Below the pieces are notes generated by a model. It had not been told where the DNA came from and did not search any database. It saw only the letters and a program-made list of their open reading frames with translations. A stretch of DNA of 64,000 nt from positions 17,733 through 81,732 of the forward strand of contig JAIBDQ010000002.1 in assembly GCA_024686135.1 (NCBI GenBank). Direction: 5' to 3'. Each line of letters starts with the position of its first letter. The first letter of the stretch is position 1. Origin of the DNA: Halobacteriovorax sp. GTDB taxonomy: Bacteria > Bdellovibrionota > Bacteriovoracia > Bacteriovoracales > Bacteriovoracaceae. The position numbers and the translations under genes are program-made. Shown piece by piece: positions 34,728 through 43,924 of this stretch.

Positions 34728-36290
34728 ATGTTTAAGTTTTTCCCAATGGGTGGGGTTGGCTACATCGGCGGTAATATATCATACCTAGAGCTAGATGGAG
34801 CCTCTTACATTATAGATACAGGTATACTTTTTCCAAGGGAAGAGTCTCTAGGAATTAACTATCTTTATCCTAGTTTAGATATTCTCGATGAAAGGGAGTT
34901 TATCAAGCCAGATTTTCTACTTCTTACTCACGCACATGAAGATCATATAGGTGGAATAAAGCACCTCCTTAAGAAATTCCCCCAGATAAAAGTCATATGT
35001 AGTCCCTATACTCGATTGTTTATAGAAAAAAAATTTCCTGATTTTTCAAATGAACTTATAGATTTCAAAGATCACAACAAAGAAGGACTAAGTTTTTTCA
35101 ATTTGCGCCACTCAATCCCTGGTGTTTATGGCTTTCACTACTATTCGAAAAAGAAGGATTATGGGGTTTTCTTTTGCACTGATTTTAGGTTTGACCCAGA
35201 CGAAAAAGATTCTAACTATTTGAACTTTAATCTTCTGGAAAAATATTCAAAACTTGGAAAAAAGAAATTCTCCTTTGTCGACAGTACCAACATTTGCTCT
35301 AGGGGCAACAAAGGTCTTTATGAAAAAGATCTCTTTGAGAATTTAAAAAACGAATTTAAAAACGCCAAAAAGAATATATACCTAACCACCTTTCCTTCGA
35401 ACACAATGAGACTATCAAGTATAATTAAGGCAGCAAACGAGCTAAATAAATCAATTAAGCTTTGTGGTTATTCCGTAGAGTTTGGTTATGAACTAGGAAG
35501 AAAAGCGGGACTTATAGATAAGATCAAGAACGAAGGTGAGGGGAAAAGTAGCTCTATAACAATACTCTCTGGCAGCCAAGGAGATTTAAGGGGTGCCTTT
35601 AGAAGAGTGTTCTCGGGTAACGATAAAAAAGTTAAACCAAAGCCTGGTGATTATTTAATGTATTCCAGCAAGATCATCCCTGGGAATGAAAAATCAGTAG
35701 GAGAAATGTTCAATAAAGCTTCATTACTTGGCTTAAAGATTAACAAAGGCCATGATCCAATAATCCATGCCTCTGGCCATGCATATCCATTTGAGATATC
35801 GTCCATAGTAAATACGTTAAACCCAACAGACATTATTCCTATTCATCTTGAGAGTTGTTTTTTTCAAGATTTTTTGTCTTTGGCCGAAAATCAGAAATTC
35901 CCTGGTGAAGTCCACTGCTTAGATAACTTCAAAGGTATAATTTATACATCATCTGAAAAAATTAAGTACATCGAACACGATACGCCAGATTTGAGACTCT
36001 TTGTTCATGGAAATGAGGAAGTTTCAAAAGGTGTTATTAACGACAGAAGAAGACTTGGAAACTCTGGTGTTCTATTCGTCTCCTTAAAAAGAGAGGACCT
36101 AAGTTCCTTAAAGATAAAATGCTATGGCCTACCTGACTTCGATCAAACCAAATTTGAGAAGGAGTTGTTAAAGCTGTTAAAAGCTGAGTGGAATAATCCA
36201 GAGTGCGAAGAGGCCTTAAGAGTGGGTCTTCGACACTACCTAAGTAAAACTATCGGTTATAAGCCCCTTGCATTCATCCACTTGCTTTAA
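34728..36290 (+). CDS. Ribonuclease J-like metallo-beta-lactamase nuclease
   Basis: A 520-residue beta-CASP nuclease. The start is set at the ATG 34728; the GTG at 34722 adds two residues. Metal-binding motifs HAHEDHIGG (about 75-83) and FCTDFRFD match RNase J, and the C-terminal beta-CASP region contains SGHAYP and PIHLESCFF-like motifs. RNase J proteins act as RNA exo- and endonucleases in mRNA decay and rRNA maturation. The protein is a little shorter than Bacillus RNase J (about 555). It is on its own, divergent from the solute-binding protein gene. Confidence 0.8.
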   Translation: MFKFFPMGGVGYIGGNISYLELDGASYIIDTGILFPREESLGINYLYPSLDILDEREFIKPDFLLLTHAHEDHIGGIKHLLKKFPQIKVICSPYTRLFIEKKFPDFSNELIDFKDHNKEGLSFFNLRHSIPGVYGFHYYSKKKDYGVFFCTDFRFDPDEKDSNYLNFNLLEKYSKLGKKKFSFVDSTNICSRGNKGLYEKDLFENLKNEFKNAKKNIYLTTFPSNTMRLSSIIKAANELNKSIKLCGYSVEFGYELGRKAGLIDKIKNEGEGKSSSITILSGSQGDLRGAFRRVFSGNDKKVKPKPGDYLMYSSKIIPGNEKSVGEMFNKASLLGLKINKGHDPIIHASGHAYPFEISSIVNTLNPTDIIPIHLESCFFQDFLSLAENQKFPGEVHCLDNFKGIIYTSSEKIKYIEHDTPDLRLFVHGNEEVSKGVINDRRRLGNSGVLFVSLKREDLSSLKIKCYGLPDFDQTKFEKELLKLLKAEWNNPECEEALRVGLRHYLSKTIGYKPLAFIHLL

Positions 36291-36319
36291 AAAATTAAAA
36301 ATTAATCCGAAAAGAATTT

Positions 36320-36862
36320 ATGCACAATACTGAACAGATATATTTTTTAGCACTACTAGGCATCGCATTCTTACTCATTGGTATACTCAGTGGCATTGTG
36401 GTTTATTTATTACTTAAATCCAGAGATAAAACAAGCTCTAGTGATAAAGAGAGTATTAGCGAAGAAAATCTATCAAAGCTAGAGTTTGAAGGCCTTCAAA
36501 ACTGCCATTTTCATGAGAAAGAACCTGGAAAAGGTAGCTGCTGCATGTGTGAAAAGAGTTGCTGCGAGACCTGCCTCAAGGAATATGATGGACTTACATT
36601 TTGCCCCGAACACTTAAGAACATTTAGTGAAAATAAGTGGACAGATATCACGAACGTAAAAACAACTCCTAATAACCCTGAAGCTGCTATTTATATCTAT
36701 GAATTTAAAAAAGAATTATGGAAAAGTGATAATATTCCAACTTACATTATGACTCACTATAAAATTAACATCGACGGTGATCATATTGAATCCTATGTAA
36801 TGTTATATGTTAGGTCACAAGATGAAGAAATGTTGAGGGATAAAATTAATCAGATAAATTAA
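36320..36862 (+). CDS. Membrane-anchored B-box-like zinc-finger protein
   Basis: A 180-residue protein with one N-terminal membrane span (about 8-30), a Ser/Glu linker, and a Cys/His-rich segment at about 60-100: CHFH, then SCCMCEKSCCETC and a closing CPEH. This spacing resembles the B-box zinc finger known from eukaryotic TRIM proteins and found sparsely in bacteria. The C-terminal 80 residues are mixed alpha/beta. No enzyme motif is visible. It follows the RNase J-like gene by 29 bases and ends at a strong terminator shared with ftsZ. Confidence 0.7.
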   Translation: MHNTEQIYFLALLGIAFLLIGILSGIVVYLLLKSRDKTSSSDKESISEENLSKLEFEGLQNCHFHEKEPGKGSCCMCEKSCCETCLKEYDGLTFCPEHLRTFSENKWTDITNVKTTPNNPEAAIYIYEFKKELWKSDNIPTYIMTHYKINIDGDHIESYVMLYVRSQDEEMLRDKINQIN

Positions 36863-36887
36863 GGAGCGACCACCTACGGTCGCTCCT
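36862..36887. terminator. Bidirectional terminator between the zinc-finger gene and ftsZ
   Basis: AGGAGCGACC and GGTCGCTCCT form a perfect 10-bp stem over six bases. On the plus strand it is followed by TGTATTTTTT; on the minus strand, past the ftsZ stop, by a looser TTAATTTAT. It ends both convergent transcripts. Confidence 0.85.
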
Positions 36888-36894
36888 GTATTTT

Positions 36895-38277
36895 TTATAC
36901 TCTTGGTGTTGGTTCTGGCTTTGGACGACTGTTACTCTCTTCGTCTCTTCTTAAGTAAGAAGGAGTATCTAGTTCTTCTTCATCAAAGTTAATAAAGCCA
37001 AGTTTCTCAGCAATAGATCTTGCTCTTCCACTTCCTTTATTAGCATCAAAAGATTCTCTACCATTATTTTGATTATTATTTTCATTTTTACTGGCTTCGT
37101 ATCTAGTCGCTGCTTCTTTAATAGAACGAACTAATGTCGAATCTTCTTCTGTCGAAGTCGCTTCCATTTTAGTGGCTGAGACTTCTTCAGTTTCCATCGT
37201 CACTTGAGGCTCTACGGTCTCTTTTGTCTTCGTTTCAATAACTGGACCCGTTGATTGTTCCCTTTCAACCGGCATATCCATTGCTCTATGTTTTGTAAGA
37301 ACTCTCTCTTGTCCGCCTAACCCAGTTGCGATAACGGTTACTTTAATATCATCTTCCATTGTGTCATCGATAACAGTTCCAAAGATAATTTCAGCGTCAT
37401 CATCAGCCGCTTCCATGATTAGCGTTACTGCCTCATTTGTTTCATGCATGGTGAGAGAATCACTACCTGTAATATTGATAATAATACCCGTTGCACCATC
37501 AATCGAAATGTCTTCCAGAAGAGGAGAGCTAATAGCTTCTGTTGCTGCCTTGATTGCTCTATCAGGACCTGAACATAATCCAGTTCCCATAAGAGAAAGA
37601 CCTTTATTACCCATCACGGTACTTACATCTGCAAAGTCAGCATTAATATGACCTGTATTATTAATAAGATCAGAAATACCTCTAACCGCATTTAATAAAA
37701 CCTCATCAGCTTTTTTAAACGTATCCACAAGTGAAAGACTGTCACCGGCGATATAAAGTAACCTTTGATTTGGTATGGTAATCAATGAATCAACACTTTC
37801 CTCTAGAACTTGTATTCCAGACTCAGCTTGTCTAAATCTTTTCTTACCTTCGAACAAGAAAGGCTTAGTTACAACACCAACAGTAAGAGCGCCAAGCTCT
37901 TTAGCCAATTTTGCTATTACAGGTGCGGCACCTGTACCTGTTCCACCGCCCATTCCGGCAGTAATGAAAACCATATCGGCTCCTTCAAGAACCTCTGATA
38001 GTTTTTCATACTCATCTAACGCAGCCTTTCTGCCAACTTCTGGATTAGCACCTGCTCCCAAACCTTTGGTCACATCGGCTCCAAGTTGAACTTTTGTTGG
38101 CGCTAAACTTGCGTTTAATGATTGAGAGTCAGTATTAGCAACGATGTACTCCACCCCGCTTAACCCTGCTTTAATCATCGTATTTACAGCGTTACTTCCG
38201 CCGCCGCCGACACCAACGACTCTAATTTTAGCACCTTGCTGCATTTCTACTCCTTCATTACTAGTTATTTCAAACAT
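36895..38277 (-). CDS. ftsZ: Cell-division tubulin homologue FtsZ
   Basis: A 460-residue GTPase forming the division ring. The tubulin signature [11 protein letters not shown] starts near G110-G112; [12 protein letters not shown] is at 20-31. The GTPase core ends near 330, followed by a long acidic, Asn-rich linker and a C-terminal conserved peptide-like segment ([13 protein letters not shown]) for binding FtsA. A good AAGGGG site precedes the ATG. It ends the dcw cluster, 12 bases after the ftsA stop. Confidence 0.96.
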   Translation of the reverse strand: MFEITSNEGVEMQQGAKIRVVGVGGGGSNAVNTMIKAGLSGVEYIVANTDSQSLNASLAPTKVQLGADVTKGLGAGANPEVGRKAALDEYEKLSEVLEGADMVFITAGMGGGTGTGAAPVIAKLAKELGALTVGVVTKPFLFEGKKRFRQAESGIQVLEESVDSLITIPNQRLLYIAGDSLSLVDTFKKADEVLLNAVRGISDLINNTGHINADFADVSTVMGNKGLSLMGTGLCSGPDRAIKAATEAISSPLLEDISIDGATGIIINITGSDSLTMHETNEAVTLIMEAADDDAEIIFGTVIDDTMEDDIKVTVIATGLGGQERVLTKHRAMDMPVEREQSTGPVIETKTKETVEPQVTMETEEVSATKMEATSTEEDSTLVRSIKEAATRYEASKNENNNQNNGRESFDANKGSGRARSIAEKLGFINFDEEELDTPSYLRRDEESNSRPKPEPTPRV

Positions 38278-38289
38278 AAGGACCCCTTA

Positions 38290-39522
38290 TTAAAAAATTT
38301 CTTTAAATACTGTTTTTAACGAATCACTAAATTTACCTATTAAATCGACACTCTCTTGCTGAATGGGAGTATCAACACCTTCATTACTTCTACTTGCTTC
38401 GATTAATAATCCAAGCACTGTAGAAAACTTAGGATTTTGCATTATATTTGTCATTCCACCAAAGGGCTTAGGATAACCAATCTTAGTTGGATGCTCTAGA
38501 GTGTATTCACCTAACTCTGGTAGACCTTTTATAAGTGCCCCACCGCCAGTTAATACAACACCGCCTGTAATCTCATTCTTAAGATCCTTATCGGCGATAA
38601 TATTTTTAATAAAATTAAACAGCTCTTCTCCACGTGCCCCCAAAACATCGGCTACGTGACCTAAGGGAACCTCTCTACTTGGTGTTCCTGATATTCCATT
38701 AACTGTAATATGTGCTGATTGATTTAATTGTTCTGCTAAAACACAACCGTGATTTATCTTAATTCTTTCAGCTTCAACATGAGGAACCTTTAAGGCCACC
38801 GCCAAATCATTTGTAAAATGATTCCCACCAACAGGAATGATTTGGGAATGTATCAGACTTCCATTTTTCCAGATTGCAATATCGGTAGTACCACCACCTA
38901 TATCAACTAGGACAACACCCAAGTCTTTTTCTTCAGAGCTTAATACAGACTCAGAAGATGCTATCGGCTGAAGGATTACATTTTCTGCAATCACTCCTGT
39001 CTGCTCTACGCATTTTACTAAGTTTTGAATTAAAGAAACTGTGCCGGTAACAATATGAACATGAGCCTCAAGTCTTACTCCGCACATCCCAAGAGGATTT
39101 TTAATCCCACCCGTATTATCCACTCTAAACTCTTGCGGAATAACATGAAGAATTTCACGATCTGATGGGATAACAACTGCCTTCGCCGCTTCTAAAACTC
39201 TATCAATATCTTCTTCTGTTATTTCTTGCCCTTTGATTGCAACGACACCAGAGCTATTAAAACTATAAACATGGCTTCCGGCGATTCCGATCGCTGCTGA
39301 AGTTATATCTACCCCTGCCATTAATCTTGCTTCTTCAAGTGAGCACTGAATTGATTTTACAGTTTTATCAATATTAACCACTGAACCTTTCTTAAGGCCG
39401 TGAGAGGGGTGTGTTCCGATACCAATAATTTCTAGTTCACCACTTGCTGTTTTAGATCCAACAATTGTACAAACTTTTGTGGTACCAACATCTAGACCAA
39501 CTATGATACTTTTTTCGTTCAT
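38290..39522 (-). CDS. ftsA: Cell-division actin homologue FtsA
   Basis: A 410-residue actin-like ATPase that tethers FtsZ to the membrane. Typical motifs are an N-terminal IVGLDVGTTKVCTIVG, a VVLVDIGGGTTDIAIW phosphate loop and VVLTGGGALIKGL. The C-terminal amphipathic helix (FSDSLKTVFKEIF) can anchor it to the membrane. The start has AAAGGA upstream. It precedes ftsZ, as in most dcw clusters. Confidence 0.96.
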   Translation of the reverse strand: MNEKSIIVGLDVGTTKVCTIVGSKTASGELEIIGIGTHPSHGLKKGSVVNIDKTVKSIQCSLEEARLMAGVDITSAAIGIAGSHVYSFNSSGVVAIKGQEITEEDIDRVLEAAKAVVIPSDREILHVIPQEFRVDNTGGIKNPLGMCGVRLEAHVHIVTGTVSLIQNLVKCVEQTGVIAENVILQPIASSESVLSSEEKDLGVVLVDIGGGTTDIAIWKNGSLIHSQIIPVGGNHFTNDLAVALKVPHVEAERIKINHGCVLAEQLNQSAHITVNGISGTPSREVPLGHVADVLGARGEELFNFIKNIIADKDLKNEITGGVVLTGGGALIKGLPELGEYTLEHPTKIGYPKPFGGMTNIMQNPKFSTVLGLLIEASRSNEGVDTPIQQESVDLIGKFSDSLKTVFKEIF

Positions 39523-39601
39523 GAGAATCCTTTCTCAGTTCAAACAGAATCCATTCTGTATATACAGTACCCTATTAAAATTATAAGGCACCACAAAAAT
39601 T

Positions 39602-40360
39602 TTAGAATTTGTCGCTAAACTTGACAACCACTTTTTTAGAATTGGTTAGATTGATTATTGCGGGAATCTTGCGTTTTTTATCCAGGTATTTAACTACTCT
39701 TTCCATTTTTCTGATCTTTTCACTCCAGTTTTCTGGACCAAGAAAGACGCTTGAAGGTGTACCTCTTAAAGAGAGAATTATAGTTAAATCCCTCTTTTCC
39801 CCCAGTATAACTTCACTAATCGACCTCGAAACAATTGGGTCCATATTCTTAATTAAATTAGTCAACTTTTTCTGAACACCTTTATCCATTTTCTGAACGG
39901 GGAGGGCGAGGAAGGGTAATGCTTTTTTTAACTTTTTCTCACTTCTGAGTAAAACCTCATAAGTTGGATCAATAAGCTCTCCATTATCAACCAATATAGC
40001 TTCATATGACTCTAGGCCATTCTCTTTATATAACTGGACTTTCATTAATGGTTTTGGACAATCAAAGCTCATAAACAAGGAATTCTTCAAAGGATTATAA
40101 TTAATTTTATAACTAGAAATATAATGTTTCTTATCCAATTTTTCTTTCGAGATTTTTTCTTTTAGTTTTTTAAGAGATTTAACATCATCAAAAATCTTCA
40201 TCAACTGAAGAGCAAAGCTACCTGCTGTTCTCGACGGACACATACCAAAACTCGTCCTATACTTATATTTCCCTTTTCTTTCTGTGCTCAAGCTGTCGTT
40301 CAATGCTGCCTTAGATAGGAGCGGTGTTAATATCAATATAATGAGTACGAACTTTGCCAT
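39602..40360 (-). CDS. Divergent FtsQ/DivIB candidate
   Basis: A 252-residue protein with an N-terminal signal/anchor (hydrophobic FVLIILILTPLLSKA). Its place between murB and ftsA is exactly where ftsQ belongs. The C-terminus has an SVFLGPENWSEKIRKM segment, then INLTNSKKVVVKF, reminiscent of the end of FtsQ, but the POTRA domain is not clear by eye and the first 100 residues are Lys-rich. The ATG overlaps the murB stop (TAATG). I infer FtsQ from position and the C-terminal resemblance. Alternatively it is a lineage-specific exported protein. Confidence 0.5.
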   Translation of the reverse strand: MAKFVLIILILTPLLSKAALNDSLSTERKGKYKYRTSFGMCPSRTAGSFALQLMKIFDDVKSLKKLKEKISKEKLDKKHYISSYKINYNPLKNSLFMSFDCPKPLMKVQLYKENGLESYEAILVDNGELIDPTYEVLLRSEKKLKKALPFLALPVQKMDKGVQKKLTNLIKNMDPIVSRSISEVILGEKRDLTIILSLRGTPSSVFLGPENWSEKIRKMERVVKYLDKKRKIPAIINLTNSKKVVVKFSDKF

Positions 40361-41271
40361 TATTTAAGTTTTACCTCTGTTTCAAATTCAACTCCGTACT
40401 GGAGTTTTAATTCTTTTTGTACAATAGAAATAGTTTCACATATATCTTCAAAATTAGCACCACCTGTATTCACCATAAAATTAGCGTGCTTTGGGCTTAT
40501 TTGAATTTTTTTATTAATAAAACCCTTCATCTCTATTATATCGATAAACATTCCCGCAGGGCAAACCTTGTTAGTTTTTTTATCATTCTTGAAAATACAG
40601 CCACAAGTTGATTCCTTTAAGGGCTGTGTTCTATTTCTTAAAGCTAAATAATCTTTAATTTGAGTTGTAATTTCAGGGGATTGACCATGGTGTATTAGCT
40701 TAGCTCCTGTTATTACGTCGCCTTTTTCTAGAAAGTGATTTTTTCTGTAACTAAAAGATGATTCTTTAACTATTACCTTTCTTTCAATTCCCAACTTATT
40801 AACCACAAATACTTCTTTAACAATATTACAAATTTCACCTAAATTTGTACCAGCATTCATAAAAAGCGCCCCACCTAGAGAGGCAGGAATCCCAGTAAAC
40901 ACCTCCCATCCTTTCAAGCCATTTTTTACAGCATGAGAAGATAGTACTGATAATGAAACTGAAGCTGGTAAAATATATTCTTCATGCACTTCATCTAAGT
41001 AAGATTTTTCAAATGGAAAACTCAGCATCAAATAGGGCAGGTCCGATGTTTTCGGAAGAAGCTGATTTGCGCCCCAACCAATTACTCTAAACTCAATATT
41101 GGTTTTTGTAAGTACAGGTAACAGTTTTTTTAAGGCCAGCAAGCTCTTAACAGTGATTAAATCCCCAACGGCCACTAATCTCATAGTTGAGTATTTTGTA
41201 AGATCCTTAGATTCTTCTAACTCTACTTCTTTTATCTCAGAAACTAATTTAGAAAGACTACTAATTCCCAT
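40360..41271 (-). CDS. murB: UDP-N-acetylenolpyruvoylglucosamine reductase
   Basis: A 303-residue FAD enzyme that reduces the enolpyruvyl group in UDP-MurNAc synthesis. It shows the FAD-binding VIGWGANQLLP, the GIPASLGGALFMNAG loop and YRKNHFL. The catalytic proton donor region reads CGCIFKN, with Cys where many MurB have Ser (a known variant). The ATG at 41271 overlaps the murC stop by 11 bases; an upstream GTG at 41283 is in frame and possible. Length fits the short MurB type. Confidence 0.93.
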   Translation of the reverse strand: MGISSLSKLVSEIKEVELEESKDLTKYSTMRLVAVGDLITVKSLLALKKLLPVLTKTNIEFRVIGWGANQLLPKTSDLPYLMLSFPFEKSYLDEVHEEYILPASVSLSVLSSHAVKNGLKGWEVFTGIPASLGGALFMNAGTNLGEICNIVKEVFVVNKLGIERKVIVKESSFSYRKNHFLEKGDVITGAKLIHHGQSPEITTQIKDYLALRNRTQPLKESTCGCIFKNDKKTNKVCPAGMFIDIIEMKGFINKKIQISPKHANFMVNTGGANFEDICETISIVQKELKLQYGVEFETEVKLK

Positions 41272-42643
41272 CGGCCCACTCACGAGCTTTTCTACCTATA
41301 GCTCCAGCTCCTAAACATAAAAAAGCTATCTCTTTATCTAAAAAAGGTTTTATCAATTCACCGATGTCATCAATTGAACCAACTTGCTCGCACAGACCTG
41401 GATGTAAATGGTTTATATCTTTTACCAATCTCTCCGTTGTTATTCCCTCAATCGGTTTTTCACTCGCAGGGTATATTGGCGCAATAAAAACTCTATCGGC
41501 ATTATTAAAGCTATGAAGAAACTCATCCCAACAATCTCTAGTTCTAGAAAATCTATGGGGCTCAAAAAAGACTACAACTTCTTTTTCTTTCCTTGTATCT
41601 TTCATAGTTTTAATTGTTGTTTTAATTTCTGTTGGATGATGACCATAATCATCTATTAACTCAAAACCATCCTTCTTATAAAGGTTTTGCAATCTTCTTC
41701 CAACGCCTTTAAATTTTTGAATAGAGGATAGGATCAAATCTTCCTTTACACCCATAGAGTAGGCCATAGAGATTGCGCCAAGGGCATTTAGAACATTATG
41801 ACGCCCAGGAAGTTGTATTTTAATTTTTCCTAAATCTCGCCCGTCAACGACCAAGCTAAACTCTGCTAAATCAGGACTCATTTTAATATCTTTGGCTCCA
41901 ATATTGGCTTCAACCCCTTCATCTAAAATACCATAAGTGATATGAGGTTTTTTCATTTTAGGGATAAGAGAATTTATTATATCGTCATGTGCATTAAGGG
42001 CACAGCATCCATAAAATGGAACCTTATTGGTAAAGTCTTCAAAAGCTTTTATTAAGTTTTCTTTTGTTTTGTAATGATCAAGATGATCAAAATCAATGTT
42101 TGTTATTACCGACATAATAGGGTTTAAGAGGAGGAAAGATCCGTCAGACTCATCAGCTTCAGCAACTAAAAATTCCCCTGTACCGACTTTTGCATGTCCT
42201 TCTAAGTTTTCAACAATTCCACCTATGATATACGTTGGCTCAAACCGACTTTCTTCTAAGATTGTTGCCAAAATTGAAGTTGTCGTGGTTTTTCCATGAG
42301 TGCCTGCCACAGCGACTCCTTTCTTTAGTCGCATTAACTCTGCAAGCATTTCTGCACGTCTCATTATTGGAATATTTTCCTCATTAGCTCTTTTGATTTC
42401 TGGGTTCGTCTCATCTATAGCAGAACTGTATACAACAACAGTAACATCTTTAAGATTTTCCCAAGCATGACCTTTGTAAACTTCAGCACCAAGCTTTTGA
42501 AGCTTCTCTGTATTTGCTGATGACGCCATATCGGAGCCTGAAACCTTATAACCTAAACTAAGTAGGATTTCTGCAATCCCACTCATACCAATTCCACCAA
42601 TTCCTATAAAGTGAACCTTTACAGACTTATTTAGATTAAACAA
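41261..42643 (-). CDS. murC: UDP-N-acetylmuramate-L-alanine ligase
   Basis: A 460-residue Mur ligase adding L-Ala to UDP-MurNAc. The start is a TTG at 42643 preceded by AAGGAG at six bases; upstream in-frame codons to 42802 lie inside ftsW. The N-terminal Rossmann motif HFIGIGGIGMSG, P-loop VAGTHGKTTTTS and the later DDYGHHPTEI are typical of MurC. Length matches the family. It follows ftsW directly; murG, which usually lies between these two genes, is absent. Confidence 0.93.
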   Translation of the reverse strand: MFNLNKSVKVHFIGIGGIGMSGIAEILLSLGYKVSGSDMASSANTEKLQKLGAEVYKGHAWENLKDVTVVVYSSAIDETNPEIKRANEENIPIMRRAEMLAELMRLKKGVAVAGTHGKTTTTSILATILEESRFEPTYIIGGIVENLEGHAKVGTGEFLVAEADESDGSFLLLNPIMSVITNIDFDHLDHYKTKENLIKAFEDFTNKVPFYGCCALNAHDDIINSLIPKMKKPHITYGILDEGVEANIGAKDIKMSPDLAEFSLVVDGRDLGKIKIQLPGRHNVLNALGAISMAYSMGVKEDLILSSIQKFKGVGRRLQNLYKKDGFELIDDYGHHPTEIKTTIKTMKDTRKEKEVVVFFEPHRFSRTRDCWDEFLHSFNNADRVFIAPIYPASEKPIEGITTERLVKDINHLHPGLCEQVGSIDDIGELIKPFLDKEIAFLCLGAGAIGRKAREWADGN

Positions 42644-42653
42644 TTTATTCTCC

Positions 42654-43877
42654 TTACCTTGGTAACCTGCTCGCAGGGAACCTTTTTTCTGATAACGACG
42701 GACTTGTTGAAGAGATCGGGGAAGGTGTTTCAGAAAAAACATCTTCCCTGGAAAAAGGATTATCTTGAACAAAGAGGGTTTTTCTATATGAATTAATCGC
42801 ACTTAAAACTAGCCCGATTCCAAAAGCATTAGCAAGCAGACTTGAGCCACCAGAACTAATAAAAGGAAGGTTTAGTCCTTTGGTCGGAAGCAAACCTAAT
42901 ACTACCCCCATATTCAAAGTTGCCTGTAATGAAATTAAAAAGACTACACACGATACAATAATTGCATGACTTCTATTTTTAATTAGTAATGCTAACTTTT
43001 GTCCATATAAATTAAAAAGAAAGAACAAGACTACTATAGTGAACACGCCAATAAACCCAAGCTCTTCTCCGATTACACTAAAAATAAAATCGTTATGAGC
43101 TTCTGGTAAATAAAACAGTTTTTCATTACTATTTCCAAGACCTGTTCCCAGTATGGAGCCATTCGCAAAGCCTAAGTAAGATTGGATTATTTGAAATCCA
43201 GATGTTTGAGGGTTCTTCCATGGGTCTAAAAAAGAAAAAAGCCTTTTAACTCTATAGGGTTGAGATATAAGGATTGGAATTAACGCTGTAATAGCTACTC
43301 CAAAACCCCAGTAAAAGATTTTTCTAGGAAACGAACTTAAAAAACAAGCATAAAGAACTATAATTAAACATATCGTAAATGATCCAAAGTCCGGCTGCAT
43401 AAGCAAGAGGAGTAATGGAAGAAGCATTCCCACACTTCTGTTAATCTTTGTATTTTTATCTAGAGAATTAAAGTTTTCAAAAAAGTTAACAGCGCTTAGG
43501 AGGACTGTATATTTCACTAGCTCACCTGGCTGGAAACCAAAGAGCCCTAAATCTAACCACCTCTTCGCTCCCTTTACAACTTTTCCAAATCCAGGAAGAA
43601 AGGTGGCAAGCAACATTGCTGTCAAAACCCAATTTACAATATGTCCGTATTTCATCCAAAACGAAACTTTAGTTTTTGAAATGACAAAAGCTATAACTGT
43701 TCCTATAGAAAGAAAAATCACTTGTTTGAAAAAAAAGTAATTACTATTTCCATATTGCTCTTGAGCAAAAATATAACTTGATGAGTAGACCATGATCACG
43801 CCAATCGTAGATAGGATTAACGTGAAAATAACGACTAATTTTGTGGTACTCTGTAGATCTTCTAACTTATCTTCCAT
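42654..43877 (-). CDS. ftsW: Septal peptidoglycan polymerase FtsW
   Basis: A 407-residue SEDS-family membrane protein with about ten membrane spans, polymerising lipid II at the septum with FtsI. Typical motifs include the N-terminal MVYSSSYIFA region, KYTVLLSAVNFFENF, ILGTGLGNSNEKLFYLPEAHNDFIFSVIGEELG, and a late GLLPTKGLNLPFISSGGSS. A Ser/Pro-rich C-terminal tail of about 35 residues follows the last span. It lies between murD and murC, with 10 bases before the murC start. Confidence 0.95.
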   Translation of the reverse strand: MEDKLEDLQSTTKLVVIFTLILSTIGVIMVYSSSYIFAQEQYGNSNYFFFKQVIFLSIGTVIAFVISKTKVSFWMKYGHIVNWVLTAMLLATFLPGFGKVVKGAKRWLDLGLFGFQPGELVKYTVLLSAVNFFENFNSLDKNTKINRSVGMLLPLLLLLMQPDFGSFTICLIIVLYACFLSSFPRKIFYWGFGVAITALIPILISQPYRVKRLFSFLDPWKNPQTSGFQIIQSYLGFANGSILGTGLGNSNEKLFYLPEAHNDFIFSVIGEELGFIGVFTIVVLFFLFNLYGQKLALLIKNRSHAIIVSCVVFLISLQATLNMGVVLGLLPTKGLNLPFISSGGSSLLANAFGIGLVLSAINSYRKTLFVQDNPFSREDVFSETPSPISSTSPSLSEKRFPASRLPR

Positions 43878-43924
43878 AAGGTTATTTTAACAAACCCTAT
43901 AAAATCTGCTAGTTGTATTTTCAA

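Noticed and set aside
37361-38089. Plus-strand frames opposite ftsZ
   Set aside because: Shadows of ftsZ in AT-rich DNA; no start signals.
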